Source of the DNA: Acetobacter tropicalis
GTDB lineage: Bacteria; Pseudomonadota; Alphaproteobacteria; Acetobacterales; Acetobacteraceae
NCBI RefSeq assembly: GCF_001580915.1
Contig: NZ_LHZQ01000222.1
Span: forward strand, 1-64,000
Length of the DNA stretch: 64,000 bases
Direction of reading: 5' to 3'
The translations under genes were made by a program, and so were the position numbers. Within the stretch, counting starts at the first letter, position 1; the number at the start of each line of letters is the position of its first letter. Shown piece by piece: positions 53,774-63,463 of the stretch. The notes under the pieces were generated by a model. The model ran no database searches and was not told the DNA's origin. It saw only the letters and a program-made list of their open reading frames with translations.

Positions 53774-55372
53774 TTAGCGTAGGACGTATTGCTGGAACAC
53801 CACCACAAGGCCCATCAGCAGGGTAAGGAAAATACTGTGCTTGAAGGTGCGGGCCAGCACCACCCCTTCCTGTCCTTTAAGGGAGGTGACAGCTACGCCA
53901 GTGGTGATGTTCTGGGGTGAAATCATTTTGCCCATCACCCCGCCGGAAGAGTTGGCGGATGCAAACAGCACGGGGTCCAGAGAAAGCTGGTGGGCGGCGG
54001 CAACCTGCAAATTGCCGAACAGAGCATTGCCTGACGTATCGCTGCCCGTGAGGAAAACGGCAATCCATCCCAGAAAAACAGACACAAACGGGAACAGCAC
54101 ACCTGTAGAGGCAACGGCATAGCCGAGTGTGTACGTCATGCCTGAGTAGTTCATCAGGAAGGCTAGCCCGATAGTGAGCGCTACGGTAATGACGGCAAGC
54201 CAGCCCTGCCTGGCCGTTGTTTTGAGCGCAGCCCAGAATTTTTGCGGGGAAATGCCGGTCACCAGAGCTGTCAGCAACGCGGAAACCAGAATTGCGGTGC
54301 CGGTGCCCAGAGGTTCAAAATTCCATACGGCAGCGTAAGGCTTCTGGTAGAGCGAAATGAAGACCTGCTGATCCAGCCCCGGCCAATGGACCGGCGTTGC
54401 ACCAATTTTGGCGATGTGCAGGGAATCCCATACAATTACGACCAGAATAACGATAATCCACGGAATCCAGCCCTGCCAGTGCGGGCCGTTCCAGTTTCCC
54501 TTCTGAACAGGAGCCTGCGTCAGAAAGGTTTCATCAATGGCATAGGCGGGGTCCGGTGCAGGTTGCCAGACTTTGAGGAAAAGAATGGTGACAACCAGAG
54601 AAATGCTGGAAGAAAGCACGTTGCTGAGGCTGTAGGTGATCCATGTGGAAACCACGACCATGGTGATGGCAAAACTGCTGCCGGCAATCAGCAGAACAGG
54701 CCACAACTGCTTGACGGAGCGCCAGCCTGCGTAAAGCACCATCACGTAGAACGGAATCAGGCAGGCAAAAGGAGCAAGTTGCAGGCCGATTGTGCTGCCG
54801 AGCGTTGTGGCGGGCAGACCGGTAATGGACGCCAGAACGGTAATGGGGATGCCCAATCCGCCAAAAGCGACCGGCGCGGAATTGAAAATCAGCACATAGG
54901 TCAGCGCTTCCAGCGCAGGAAATCCCAGCATGATCAGCAGGGCGCTGGTAATGGCAACCGGTGTGCCAAACCCGGCAACCCCTTCCAGCGCGGCGCTGAA
55001 ACAGAAGCCCAGAACCACCAGCATGATGCGTCTGTCATTAGGAAGGTGGGTGATGATCCACATTCGGAAGGCGTCAAAACGGCCTGTCTGGATAGCGATG
55101 TTGAACAGGAACAGGGCGCTGAGCGCGATCCACATGACAGGGAGAATGGAAAATACCATACCGTTGCTGACGCTTGCAAAAGCCAGCGAGGAGGGAATTC
55201 CCCACACAGCAATGGCCATGATGAGGCCAACAATCAGCCCTCCCAACGTGGCCTGCCATGCCGGACGGCGTAGAACGCCCATCAGAATAAGGGTGATGAT
55301 AATAGGTGAGGCGGCAAGAAGAAAAGAGAGAACAAGATTGTTCCCAACAGGCGCAAGAGGCTGGGTGAACAT
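53774..55372 (-). CDS. lldP: L-lactate permease
   Basis: This inner-membrane lactate/proton symporter has 532 residues with about thirteen membrane segments. PIIITLILMGVLRRPAWQATLGG at the N-terminus, GFCFSAALEGVAGFGTPVAI, and FLTGSDTSGNALFGNLQVAAA with NSSGGVMGKMISPQNITTG near the C-terminus are LctP/LldP family landmarks. Lactate is a key carbon source for acetic acid bacteria. No lactate dehydrogenase is adjacent. Confidence 0.95.
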   Translation of the reverse strand: MFTQPLAPVGNNLVLSFLLAASPIIITLILMGVLRRPAWQATLGGLIVGLIMAIAVWGIPSSLAFASVSNGMVFSILPVMWIALSALFLFNIAIQTGRFDAFRMWIITHLPNDRRIMLVVLGFCFSAALEGVAGFGTPVAITSALLIMLGFPALEALTYVLIFNSAPVAFGGLGIPITVLASITGLPATTLGSTIGLQLAPFACLIPFYVMVLYAGWRSVKQLWPVLLIAGSSFAITMVVVSTWITYSLSNVLSSSISLVVTILFLKVWQPAPDPAYAIDETFLTQAPVQKGNWNGPHWQGWIPWIIVILVVIVWDSLHIAKIGATPVHWPGLDQQVFISLYQKPYAAVWNFEPLGTGTAILVSALLTALVTGISPQKFWAALKTTARQGWLAVITVALTIGLAFLMNYSGMTYTLGYAVASTGVLFPFVSVFLGWIAVFLTGSDTSGNALFGNLQVAAAHQLSLDPVLFASANSSGGVMGKMISPQNITTGVAVTSLKGQEGVVLARTFKHSIFLTLLMGLVVVFQQYVLR

Positions 55373-55584
55373 GAGCGGCTCTTCAAGTCATTGTTGCTTC
55401 CTGCAAGAGGAAGGTCGCACAGTATAATGGCTGGTATGCGCTAAAGGTAACGTCACGTTTATGTGTGATGAGGCTTGCAGCTTAGGGGTGCGCCAACTGT
55501 GCAGGCTGCCGAAAATTTGCCGGAAAGATATGCGGCAACAGTGTATGGCCCGCACGGGGCGGAGGCAGACAATGGTGTACGGCA

Positions 55585-56985
55585 ATGCGCAGGGGTAACA
55601 AGCAAAGACGGCAGGCTCGCCTACAGAGCGATGGACGGCGTGCGTGTGCGCTGCTCGCCCTGATGAGCGTAGGAGCCTCTATATTACCTGCTTCCGGACA
55701 TGCTGCGTCTTACAGTTTGTATCAGTCGGTTTCGCAAGCGTGGGCGTCCAGAGGCTTTGTGGCGCGTCCATCCTCCCCAACATATCGCGCACCCGGTCCG
55801 GCCAGTGATCCGTGGGGGCCGTATATTCAGGAGTCGGCTCGGCGTTTTTCCATTCCAGAGACATGGATCAGGGCCGTCATGCATCAGGAATCGGGTGGTA
55901 AACAGTATCTTAACGGCGGACTGACAACATCGGGTGCGGGGGCTATGGGGTTGATGCAGCTCATGCCCGCCACCTACGCAGATTTGCAAAGCCAGTATGG
56001 TCTGGGCTCAGACCCGTATGATCCGAGAGACAATATTCGGGCCGGGGCGGCTTATATCCGCCAGATGTATGACCGATACGGGGCACCGGGTTTTCTGGCA
56101 GCCTATAATGCCGGGCCGGACAGAGTGGATGCTTATCTGAATTCTGGCCGTCCGTTGCCAGATGAAACAGTGAACTATGTTGCGGCCATTACGCCTAATC
56201 TTGGCGGAGGTGTGGCAGTAAGAGGCCGGTGGGCTCCGGTACCGGCAACTGAAACAGGTGCGACGAGCACCGAGCCTGATGCCTTTTATGCCCGCGCTGA
56301 CCTGACACGCACTGCCGACGGATGCCTGCGTGATCCTAATGCTGCGTATGATCCAACAGGCCCATGCCTGATGGACAGGGATATCCCTCATCCTGATCCT
56401 GTGCCCGATACGAGTACTCCCGAGGTTTCACCCGTGCAGGTTGCTTCAGAGACTGTGACAGATCCGGCTGTTTTTCCCACGCAGGCTGAAAGGGCGCAGG
56501 TTCAGATGGCATCGCTTACATCCTCCTCGCGCAATATAGGTACAGGTAGGCAGCCTGCTACTCTGGCTCTTGAAAAGCATGAAGCCGCAGCGCGCCTTCA
56601 GCCTGCTGTTGCGATAGCACCTTACGGGGCTGCCCTAAAAACCAGCTTGGATGCAGCGGGCCGGCCTGTGCATACGCTGACTTTGCCTTCTGCAAGACAG
56701 AAAACTGATTTTTCTGTTGCCAGCATGCCAGGAACGGGAACCGGGGCAATGGTGCAGGTGGGAGCATTTTCCTCCTATGCGGAGGCCCGGCGGGTTGCAG
56801 ATCACGGCACGCGGGTGCTCGCTGCACGGGCCTTAAGGGCGACACCCAAGGTAGCCTCTGTCTCGGTTTCAGGAAAATCCTTTTACCGGGCACAATTGGT
56901 TGCTGAAAATACGCAGGGAGCCTCTGGAGTGTGCCAGATCCTGCAAGCCCAGTCTGTTCCGTGTATTCCGGTTAGAAAAAGCTGA
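55585..56985 (+). CDS. Lytic transglycosylase with SPOR domain (second paralogue)
   Basis: The protein has 466 residues with a cationic N-terminus and a Sec-type signal (ALLALMSVGASILPASGHA) and no lipobox. The SLT domain (about 75-195) has DPWGPYIQESARRFSIPETWIRAVMHQESGG with catalytic Glu102, then GAMGLMQLMPATY and GFLAAYNAGP. A linker of about 180 residues precedes a C-terminal SPOR domain (about 385-466: AMVQVGAFSSYAEARRVADHG). The SLT part is strikingly similar to that of the protein at 45226, so the two are duplicates that differ in anchoring (lipoprotein versus secreted). Confidence 0.9.
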   Translation: MRRGNKQRRQARLQSDGRRACALLALMSVGASILPASGHAASYSLYQSVSQAWASRGFVARPSSPTYRAPGPASDPWGPYIQESARRFSIPETWIRAVMHQESGGKQYLNGGLTTSGAGAMGLMQLMPATYADLQSQYGLGSDPYDPRDNIRAGAAYIRQMYDRYGAPGFLAAYNAGPDRVDAYLNSGRPLPDETVNYVAAITPNLGGGVAVRGRWAPVPATETGATSTEPDAFYARADLTRTADGCLRDPNAAYDPTGPCLMDRDIPHPDPVPDTSTPEVSPVQVASETVTDPAVFPTQAERAQVQMASLTSSSRNIGTGRQPATLALEKHEAAARLQPAVAIAPYGAALKTSLDAAGRPVHTLTLPSARQKTDFSVASMPGTGTGAMVQVGAFSSYAEARRVADHGTRVLAARALRATPKVASVSVSGKSFYRAQLVAENTQGASGVCQILQAQSVPCIPVRKS

Positions 56986-57055
56986 ATAATTCCGCCTGCT
57001 GAACACCATTTTTGAAATAGAAAATTGCATACAGAGTTGGAAAATTCCGCTGTTT

Positions 57056-58099
57056 TTACTGTACGTGCAGGCGTAACCCCTGTTCTGCAATCACGAACTT
57101 CACCCCCAGATCGTTCTCTGCATCCAGTTCCCGTCTGGTAGTGTCCTGTATCTTCTTGCCTGTGGTCAAGGTGTATTTGATATGGCTGATCAACACCGTA
57201 AGCCCCTGAAGGCTGGTGGCCTTACCCGTTTCCTGAGCCAGATCATGCAGGCTTTTTAACACCCATCTGGGTGTCATATGTCCAAAAAGAGTCTTGTCTG
57301 GCCGGCTGTTATCATAAGAGGATTCTATAATGATGGCTTTTAACTGATGGTTCTGAATATCCGGCGCCACAGCATGCCAGAGTGTTTTGAGCCGATGTGT
57401 GTTTTCTACGGAGTCCGGCCCTGTATCACCCAAATATAGGAGCGCGTTTGATCCTGATTTTATCAGGAATGCTGTGGAGATTACCGGCCCATGGCTAAGT
57501 GGCCATGCTGTGACTTCCATGGCGGTATTTTGCAGGGGGAGGGGCTGGGCGGGCATCAATGGGTGATAGGTATAGGTTTTCAGAAACGGGGCGCTACCTT
57601 GATCTGCAAAATTAGGCCATATGCGCCAGTTGAATACTGAGTGGCTTAGATCATCCACAGTGGATTGAAGCGCATAAAGGGGCTTGGGCGTATCATCAGG
57701 CGCACTGATGGCAAGACCTGCAATATGATCAAGATGAGCGTGGCTGATCAGATAGCCCTGAATAACATGATGCAGCATATAGCCTGTTGGCGTAAGGGGT
57801 GTTGTGTTTTCTACAGAAAAATCAGTCAATTTTCCAAGGTGGTCAGAAACATTTAGTCCGTTCACAAGGGTTCCTGCATCACACATGATGGCATGATGGT
57901 CTCCATACGGCATAATCATGTAGGCAGAAAGATTACCGTCCTGCACTCCGCCACGTGCGCCTAAAACCAGAATATCAAACCCGTTCTGTCAGGGGGCTGC
58001 TCGAGAGGTATTGCCTTCTGCCCGGCCCGGCTGTGCCCAAAAAGCATGTCCTGCAATGGCAGCAAGGAGCGCGCAGAAAATGCTTTTTGTAAAAGACAT
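57056..58099 (-). pseudogene. Periplasmic metallo-beta-lactamase-fold phosphodiesterase, interrupted by in-frame TGA
   Basis: The gene starts at ATG 58099 with a signal peptide (FCALLAAIAGHAFWAQP), runs 36 codons to TGA (57991-57989), and resumes in the same frame for over 300 codons without another stop. The residues after the stop, FDILVLGARGGVQDGN, form the first strand of the fold, so the stop splits one gene. HAHLDHIAGLAIS is the metal motif of the class II cyclic-nucleotide phosphodiesterase/MBL group. The only usual start after the stop (GTG 57946) would lose that strand and the signal. It is 13 nt after the Ivy-like gene. It may be a pseudogene, a read-through case or a base error. 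Confidence 0.75.
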
Positions 58100-58112
58100 G
58101 GATAGGTTTTTT

Positions 58113-58529
58113 TTAGTTGGGATTGTTGGCGCGGTAGGAGGCCTGCAGGGCATCCAGAATGGTAGCATCGGGCTCACCTAAAGGCATCTGATACACGGTT
58201 TTACCGTAAACGCGTGAAAGAAGACCCCATGCGGCTTTTCCATTGTCAGAAAAGACAATCTCCAGTTGATTGTCACCGCAATCATGAGGTTTGCATACAT
58301 GCCCCACAATATAGGAATGACCAGCGAGCGTGATGGATTTGGTGGGAACGGAAACCGCATCCGTGCCTGTTACCCATGCGGGAAGATGTGTCATTTCCTG
58401 ATAGGCTTTGGCGAATTTTGGACTATGTGCCAGTTCCGCTGTGTAAGTGCCATTTTGCGCGAGGGCTGGTGTAGCGAGGCAAAGCGTGAGGAGGCTAATT
58501 ATAATGGGTCGCACCGGGTTCTCTTTCAT
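58113..58529 (-). CDS. ivy: Ivy-family lysozyme inhibitor
   Basis: The protein has 138 residues from ATG 58529 with a signal peptide (IIISLLTLCLATPALA). The mature protein has the Ivy motif CKPHDCGDNQLEIVF (the CKPHxC loop that plugs the lysozyme active site) and AWGLLSRVYG. Ivy proteins act in the periplasm against C-type lysozyme and can also restrain the cell's own lytic enzymes. The window encodes two lytic transglycosylases. It is co-directional with the interrupted phosphodiesterase gene downstream. Confidence 0.88.
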   Translation of the reverse strand: MKENPVRPIIISLLTLCLATPALAQNGTYTAELAHSPKFAKAYQEMTHLPAWVTGTDAVSVPTKSITLAGHSYIVGHVCKPHDCGDNQLEIVFSDNGKAAWGLLSRVYGKTVYQMPLGEPDATILDALQASYRANNPN

Positions 58530-58611
58530 TTCTGGTCCAGGCTCTCTTTCTACGCACAGAAACATATTCTGCATTATAGGAAGAGTGAGCGAGTAAGGAA
58601 GATCTGGCTCG

Positions 58612-59025
58612 TTATTGGGAAACCGCTGAGGCACGTTCTGTTCGTGCATATTTCTCGCAGTCCCTGATCAGGGGTTCACAGGCGGCAAGGGGGCCGTACA
58701 GTGTCTGGGATGGTCCGGTGTAGGAAACCCGGCTGACTTTTCCGTCACGCAGGGTTGCCACAAAATGGCATGTGCCACGGCCTGCTATGGAGACCCCAAT
58801 CAGGAATGGGGTGCTGACAGAAACACCGCCATCCACATTCTGATCCTGTTTCCATACAAGCACTTCCTGACCGTCCCGTGTTTCGTCAGCATCAGGAACG
58901 CCTGCGCAGGAAAGAAGTTCTGGGCGGGTCAGGCCGATAAGCTCTGTCCGGGCTTTGTGGGCAAGGCTGTGGCAGTTGGTCAGGAGCAGGCATGCCACGG
59001 TGCATACCACTGCTTTCTGTCTCAT
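58612..59025 (-). CDS. Hypothetical small lipoprotein
   Basis: The protein has 137 residues from ATG 59025. The hydrophobic VVCTVACLLLTNC ends in a lipobox-like Cys (LLTNC, an imperfect lipobox). The mature part has the ARTELIGLTRPELLSCAGVPDADETRDGQEVLVW stretch, which resembles small periplasmic proteins of the SmpA/BamE-like OmlA fold in layout (the phrase LxGLTRxELLxCAGxP recurs in lipoproteins of acetic acid bacteria, recalled not searched). Four Cys remain in the mature sequence. It lies 82 nt before ivy on the same strand. Confidence 0.72.
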   Translation of the reverse strand: MRQKAVVCTVACLLLTNCHSLAHKARTELIGLTRPELLSCAGVPDADETRDGQEVLVWKQDQNVDGGVSVSTPFLIGVSIAGRGTCHFVATLRDGKVSRVSYTGPSQTLYGPLAACEPLIRDCEKYARTERASAVSQ

Positions 59026-59262
59026 CAGGGTGCGATAACTTCCATTCACATCAGGCAACCGGGCTCAGGAAAACAGGTCTCCAGCCCACATTGTGGGAGA
59101 GTATGCCCAATGGAGCGGATGCGGCAAATATTCCGTCCAGATTTTCATTTTGGAGATAGTGAGAGGCAGAAGGCTGACTACCGAGATCAGTCTGCTGCAG
59201 AAGAAGACATTATCGAAGAATGTCTGCCTGAAACGCCGTTTTTGAATTTTGCGGAAAAATTC

Positions 59263-59339
59263 TGGCGCACCCGAAAGGACTCGAACCTCTAACCCCCAGA
59301 TTCGTAGTCTGGTGCTCTATCCAGTTGAGCTACGGGTGC
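59263..59339 (-). tRNA. tRNA-Arg (anticodon ACG)
   Basis: This 77-nt minus-strand gene has acceptor stem GCACCCG/CGGGTGC, discriminator G and an encoded CCA. The anticodon stem CCAGA/TCTGG holds the loop CTACGAA (anticodon ACG), and the T-loop is GTTCGAGTC. The first anticodon A would be edited to inosine to read CGN codons. Confidence 0.96.
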
Positions 59340-59351
59340 GCCGTGAGGCGG

Positions 59352-59381
59352 TTTCTAGTCGAGATATGGGGGGGCTGGCAA
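59352..59381 (-). promoter_or_regulatory. Probable promoter of tRNA-Arg
   Basis: On the minus strand TTGCCA (59376-59381) is followed by 18 bp and TAGAAA (59352-59357), placing transcription start about 6 nt before the tRNA. The -35 lies in the loop of a G-run/C-run inverted repeat (59368-59387), which may only reflect base composition. Confidence 0.45.
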
Positions 59382-59413
59382 CCCCCCTTTTGAAATTTTT
59401 ATGATTTTTTTTA

Positions 59414-59875
59414 TCAGTCGTTCCCGAGGAAGTTTTTCCAGCTGCGGCTTTCCGGCCTTTTCAGCGTGATATGGGCTCGGCATTCTGGCGTGCCGTACAC
59501 GCCTTCAAACGTGTCCCCCACCGGATGCGCTTCAAAAACCATGGGGAGCGGCTTGTGGTTTGCGTCTTCCATCACAAGCTGGGCATGATAATGCTGCTTT
59601 GCCTTGTCTGGTTTGCCACGCAGAACTAGTGACCCCATCTCCGGGTTGAAGATCATGCGTTTGGGTTTGATCTGCAGCAGGGAGGTGCTGTTAACGGGGC
59701 AATTATGGCCCTGATCCGTAACCAGAGTGCCAATCCAGTCACCATACGGATCATCCGCAGCGGAGCCTGCTGCCGTGCAGAGGGCGATAATAACGGTCAG
59801 ACCCGCAGCTAGAGAGGGAAGGGATGTCCGGCTTTTGGTGGGGGAAGGCTGGTGGTTGGCTGCATCTGTTATCAT
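59414..59875 (-). CDS. Hypothetical secreted protein
   Basis: The protein has 153 residues from ATG 59875 (AGGAGTG upstream). A signal anchor or peptide (SLAAGLTVIIALCTAAGSAA) is followed by a small beta-rich domain: DDPYGDWIGTLVTDQGHNCPVNSTSLLQIKPKRMIF, then a Cys near the end (TPECRAHITL), so one disulfide is possible. The order (GDWxGTL, then a C-terminal catalogue of strands) resembles small lipocalin-like secreted proteins but no family is firmly recognised. It is divergent from guaA. Confidence 0.68.
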   Translation of the reverse strand: MITDAANHQPSPTKSRTSLPSLAAGLTVIIALCTAAGSAADDPYGDWIGTLVTDQGHNCPVNSTSLLQIKPKRMIFNPEMGSLVLRGKPDKAKQHYHAQLVMEDANHKPLPMVFEAHPVGDTFEGVYGTPECRAHITLKRPESRSWKNFLGND

Positions 59876-60101
59876 GAACACACTCCTGTTGAACTTAGAT
59901 GTGTGGTGGCAGCGCGTGTGACGCAAGACGGCGCGACGCTTCGTGTGTAAGGCTGATTGGCAGGGAAAAAGCTTATTTATAGGGTGACGGCACGGCTGAG
60001 CCGCTTTATATCCGCTTTTTAGCACGCAACTGCCTTGCGCCATGGCGGTTGCGTTTTACCTGAAAAGCCGTTCAGGCGCTGACCAGAAAGACCAGTAGCT
60101 C

Positions 60102-61703
60102 ATGTCTGTTGAGAACACCATGCCCGCTGCCTCCGCCCAATTGGATGAAACCCTGCATCAGGACCGTATTCTGATTCTGGATTTTGGCAGTCAGGTGACA
60201 CAGCTTATTGCCCGCCGCGTGCGTGAGAGCGGCGTGTATTGCGAGATCTGGCCTTTTACTGCGGATGCTGATCGTATTCGGGCCTTTGCGCCGCGCGGCA
60301 TTATTCTTTCTGGTGGTCCGGCCAGCGTTATCAGCCCAGATGCCCCCCGTATTCCAGAAGTGGTGTTTGAAATGGCCATTCCGGTTCTGGGCATCTGTTA
60401 CGGCCAGCAGGCTATGTGCCTGCAACTGGGCGGCCAGGTTGAAAGCTCTGACCACCGTGAATTCGGGCGGGCTTTTGTTGATATTGTGGAAGATTGTGCT
60501 CTGTTCCGTGGCGCATGGGCGCGTGGCGGCCGTGAACAGGTATGGATGAGCCATGGGGACCGTGTAACGGAACTGCCTCCCGGTTTCCGTATTGTGGCGG
60601 TAAGTGAAGGCGCACCGTTCGCCGTGATAGCTGATGAAGGCCGCCGCCTGTATGGTGTGCAGTTTCACCCGGAAGTTGTGCATACGCCGCACGGTGCCGC
60701 ATTGCTGCGGAATTTCACTCATAATGTAGCAGGCTGCACGGGCACCTGGACCATGGCCGGTTTCCGCGACATGGAAATAGCCCGCATCCGTGAACAGGTG
60801 GGCAGTGGCCGCGTTATCTGCGGTCTTTCCGGTGGGGTGGATTCGTCCGTGGCAGCCGTGCTGATCCATGAAGCCATTGGCGACCAGCTCACCTGCATTT
60901 TTGTTGATCATGGCATGCTGCGCGCGGGTGAAGCCGAGGAAGTGGTAGAAACCTTCCGTGGCCGTTTCAACATTCAGCTTGTGCACCGGGATGCGTCTGA
61001 TCTGTTCCTGAACGCGCTGGATGGCGTGACAGACCCTGAAATCAAACGCAAGACCATTGGTCGCCTGTTTGTGGAAGTGTTTGAAGAAGAAGCTGTCAAA
61101 CTGGGTGGTGCGCAGTTCCTCGCGCAGGGCACGCTCTATCCGGACGTGATTGAAAGCGTCAGCTTCACGGGTGGTCCGTCCGTTACCATCAAATCTCATC
61201 ATAACGTGGGTGGTCTGCCGGAACGCATGAACATGCAGTTGGTGGAGCCCCTGCGTGAACTGTTCAAGGATGAAGTGCGTGACCTTGGCCGTGAACTGGA
61301 TATTCCTGAAACCATTGTAGGGCGTCATCCGTTCCCGGGGCCGGGGCTGGCTATCCGGATTCCGGGCAATATCACACGCGAAAAGCTTGATCTGCTCCGG
61401 CGTGTGGATTCTGTCTTTCTGGAAGAAATTCGTGCGGCAGGGCTGTATGATGCCATTTGGCAGGCATTCGCCGTATTGCTGCCTGTAAGAACGGTGGGCG
61501 TGATGGGGGATGGCCGCACATATGACCAGGCTTGCGCCCTTCGTGCCGTAACCAGCACGGATGGCATGACGGCTGATGTTTATCCATTTGATATGAGCTT
61601 CCTGAATCGGGTATCCAGCCGTATTGTCAACGAAGTGCGCGGTATTAACCGCGTTACGTATGACATTACGTCCAAACCGCCCGGCACGATTGAGTGGGAA
61701 TAA
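60102..61703 (+). CDS. guaA: GMP synthase (glutamine-hydrolysing)
   Basis: This two-domain enzyme of 533 residues converts XMP to GMP. The N-terminal class I glutamine amidotransferase (about 25-220) has ILSGGPASV, the nucleophile Cys in [10 protein letters not shown], and [12 protein letters not shown] with the catalytic His and Glu. The ATP-pyrophosphatase domain has [16 protein letters not shown] (P-loop), and the C-terminal dimerisation domain ends [10 protein letters not shown]. It is a stand-alone gene with a strong terminator. A long antisense open frame across it is a coding shadow. Confidence 0.97.
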   Translation: MSVENTMPAASAQLDETLHQDRILILDFGSQVTQLIARRVRESGVYCEIWPFTADADRIRAFAPRGIILSGGPASVISPDAPRIPEVVFEMAIPVLGICYGQQAMCLQLGGQVESSDHREFGRAFVDIVEDCALFRGAWARGGREQVWMSHGDRVTELPPGFRIVAVSEGAPFAVIADEGRRLYGVQFHPEVVHTPHGAALLRNFTHNVAGCTGTWTMAGFRDMEIARIREQVGSGRVICGLSGGVDSSVAAVLIHEAIGDQLTCIFVDHGMLRAGEAEEVVETFRGRFNIQLVHRDASDLFLNALDGVTDPEIKRKTIGRLFVEVFEEEAVKLGGAQFLAQGTLYPDVIESVSFTGGPSVTIKSHHNVGGLPERMNMQLVEPLRELFKDEVRDLGRELDIPETIVGRHPFPGPGLAIRIPGNITREKLDLLRRVDSVFLEEIRAAGLYDAIWQAFAVLLPVRTVGVMGDGRTYDQACALRAVTSTDGMTADVYPFDMSFLNRVSSRIVNEVRGINRVTYDITSKPPGTIEWE

Positions 61704-61762
61704 GAGCATCCACGCAGATCCAGACTGTCTATGGCAGTCTGGTCTGATGCCCATATTTCAGG

Positions 61763-61798
61763 CGGCTTGCCGGATGAAAAATCTGGCAAGCCGTTTTT
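61763..61798 (+). terminator. Terminator after guaA
   Basis: CGGCTTGCC (61763-61771) pairs perfectly with GGCAAGCCG (61785-61793) and is followed by five T residues and then GGTTTT. Confidence 0.85.
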
Positions 61799-61827
61799 GG
61801 TTTTCGGTCAGGCTTAGGCCATCGTAG

Positions 61828-62412
61828 CTAAAAGGCCGAGCAGGAAGGTGTGATTGTCACGCCCACGGCTTGCTGATTAAAACGGTGCTGATAACTGGAC
61901 CGGATTTCCGCGATGTTTTGAGACAGGTTTGGAGTGGAAACGGGCGCGGAGATTAGAACAAAGCGGGAAGGTTCCTGGCCAATTTTTTCTGTCACTCTGT
62001 CCTGCCACTGCCCTTCAACTGGAAGAATGGAGAGACCGGACGGGAAGCGCGGGGTGATGGTAGTTTTTACAAACTCCTGCCATTCGTGCTGCGTAATATC
62101 CGCCCCCTGAGGACGTTTTAGCCCAAACATCAGGGTAAGTGTCAGCGTGGGCTCAGCTTTCAGGGCAGAGCAGACAGTAGAGCGTGCTTGGCTCTCCTGC
62201 TCAACGTTTTCGTGCGTGGCAGAAAAAACGTCTGGTGCGGTGTTGGGGGGATGAAAAGAATGTCCGCCAAGTTGCGTAGAGAGTGTGTGATGGGGATTAT
62301 GCGGTGCAGGGTCATGCTGAGCGTTTTCCTCGGCACAGGCGCTCAACATGACTAACATGACGCTCCCTGCCAGAAGATGAGAAAGTAAATCTGATCTGAA
62401 TCTGGCAGGCAC
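61828..62412 (-). CDS. DUF3574-family lipoprotein
   Basis: The protein has 194 residues with signal and lipobox MLSAC (Cys about 26). After a His- and Pro-rich linker (about 30-70) comes the DUF3574 domain (about 85-190: TLTLMFGLKRPQGADITQHEWQEFVKTTITPRFPSGLSILPVEGQWQ), which is characteristic of this family. Function is unknown; the fold is small and periplasmic. It is 10 nt after the cysteine synthase gene on the same strand. Confidence 0.85.
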   Translation of the reverse strand: MPARFRSDLLSHLLAGSVMLVMLSACAEENAQHDPAPHNPHHTLSTQLGGHSFHPPNTAPDVFSATHENVEQESQARSTVCSALKAEPTLTLTLMFGLKRPQGADITQHEWQEFVKTTITPRFPSGLSILPVEGQWQDRVTEKIGQEPSRFVLISAPVSTPNLSQNIAEIRSSYQHRFNQQAVGVTITPSCSAF

Positions 62413-62422
62413 AGTCTATCCT

Positions 62423-63463
62423 TTATCTATCAAGCCACGGTGCTACGGGCAGATCTTTGCCGCGCAGAAATTCCGGGTTGAACAGTTTAGACTGATAACG
62501 CGCACCACCATCGCACAGGATGGTCACAATTGTGTGGCCCGGCCCCATTTTGCGTGCGGTACGAATGGCGGATGCCACGTTGATGCCGGATGATCCCCCA
62601 ACAGAAAGTCCTTCATCAATGAGCAGGCTGTAGATAATTTCCAGCGCTTCAGGGTCAGGAATACGCTCGGCGTCATCAATAGGAGCCCCTTCCAGATTAC
62701 CCGTAACACGAGATTGACCAATGCCTTCCGTAATGGAGGAACCGGTTACGGACAGATCATTGCTTTTAACCCAGCCATACAGGCCCGAACCTTCAGGGTC
62801 AGCCAGCACAATACGGGGTGTTTTTACACCTGCCTTTTTAGCGGCTTCATGTAGCCCAATGGCCGTGCCAGCCAATGTGCCACCAGTTCCGCAGGCGCAG
62901 GTAAAGGCATCAACCTTGCCGTCCAACTGATGCCAGATTTCCGGGGCGGTGGTCAGGCGATGCCCTTCACGGTTGGCAAGGTTGTCAAACTGGTTGGCCC
63001 ACACATATCCACCTTCTTCCGCCAGACGGCGGGAGACGTGCACATAATTGCCCGGATCTTTATAGGGTTTGGCCGGTACCAGTCGCAGGTCTGCGCCGAT
63101 CATGCGCAGAAAATCAATTTTTTCACGGCTCTGGGTTTCCGGCATAACAATAATGCAGCGGTATCCGCGTGCGTTGGCAACCAGTGTCAGCCCAATGCCT
63201 GTATTCCCCGCTGTGCCTTCTACCAAGGTGCCGCCGGGTTTCAGAATGCCCCGGCGTTCAGCATCTTCAATAATGGCAAGGGCAGCGCGGTCTTTCACGG
63301 ACCCACCAGGGTTCATGAATTCGGCCTTGCCGTAAATGTCGCATCCCGTAGCATCCGATGCCTTGCGCAGCCGGACCAGTGGCGTGCCACCAACGGCTGC
63401 GGGCATATCTGCGGAGGGTGATTCCCAGCCGGGAAGGGAGGCGGGAATTGCGCTTTCAGTCAT
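62423..63463 (-). CDS. cysK: Cysteine synthase / PLP beta-family enzyme
   Basis: The protein has 346 residues from ATG 63463. It makes cysteine from O-acetylserine and sulfide. GGTPLVRLRKASDATGCDIYGKAEFMNPGGSVKDRAAL carries the PLP Lys, and VEGTAGNTGIGLTLVANARGY, CGTGGTLAGTAIGL and GGSSGINVASAI are the fold-type II signatures (listed as landmarks). The N-terminal extension of about 20 residues and the EGTAGNTG motif (rather than the more common EPTSGNTG) mark a subgroup; cystathionine-type activity is possible. A rhodanese gene diverges from it, so sulfur metabolism is a shared theme. Confidence 0.9.
   Translation of the reverse strand: MTESAIPASLPGWESPSADMPAAVGGTPLVRLRKASDATGCDIYGKAEFMNPGGSVKDRAALAIIEDAERRGILKPGGTLVEGTAGNTGIGLTLVANARGYRCIIVMPETQSREKIDFLRMIGADLRLVPAKPYKDPGNYVHVSRRLAEEGGYVWANQFDNLANREGHRLTTAPEIWHQLDGKVDAFTCACGTGGTLAGTAIGLHEAAKKAGVKTPRIVLADPEGSGLYGWVKSNDLSVTGSSITEGIGQSRVTGNLEGAPIDDAERIPDPEALEIIYSLLIDEGLSVGGSSGINVASAIRTARKMGPGHTIVTILCDGGARYQSKLFNPEFLRGKDLPVAPWLDR

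Noticed and set aside
59368-59387. GGGGGG/CCCCCC inverted repeat as a terminator
   Set aside because: It overlaps the likely tRNA-Arg promoter; no gene ends before it on the plus strand, and no T-run follows on the minus strand.
60072-61754. A 560-codon open frame antisense to guaA
   Set aside because: The plus strand carries a complete, motif-perfect GMP synthase in the same bases; the antisense frame is a codon-bias shadow with no family features.
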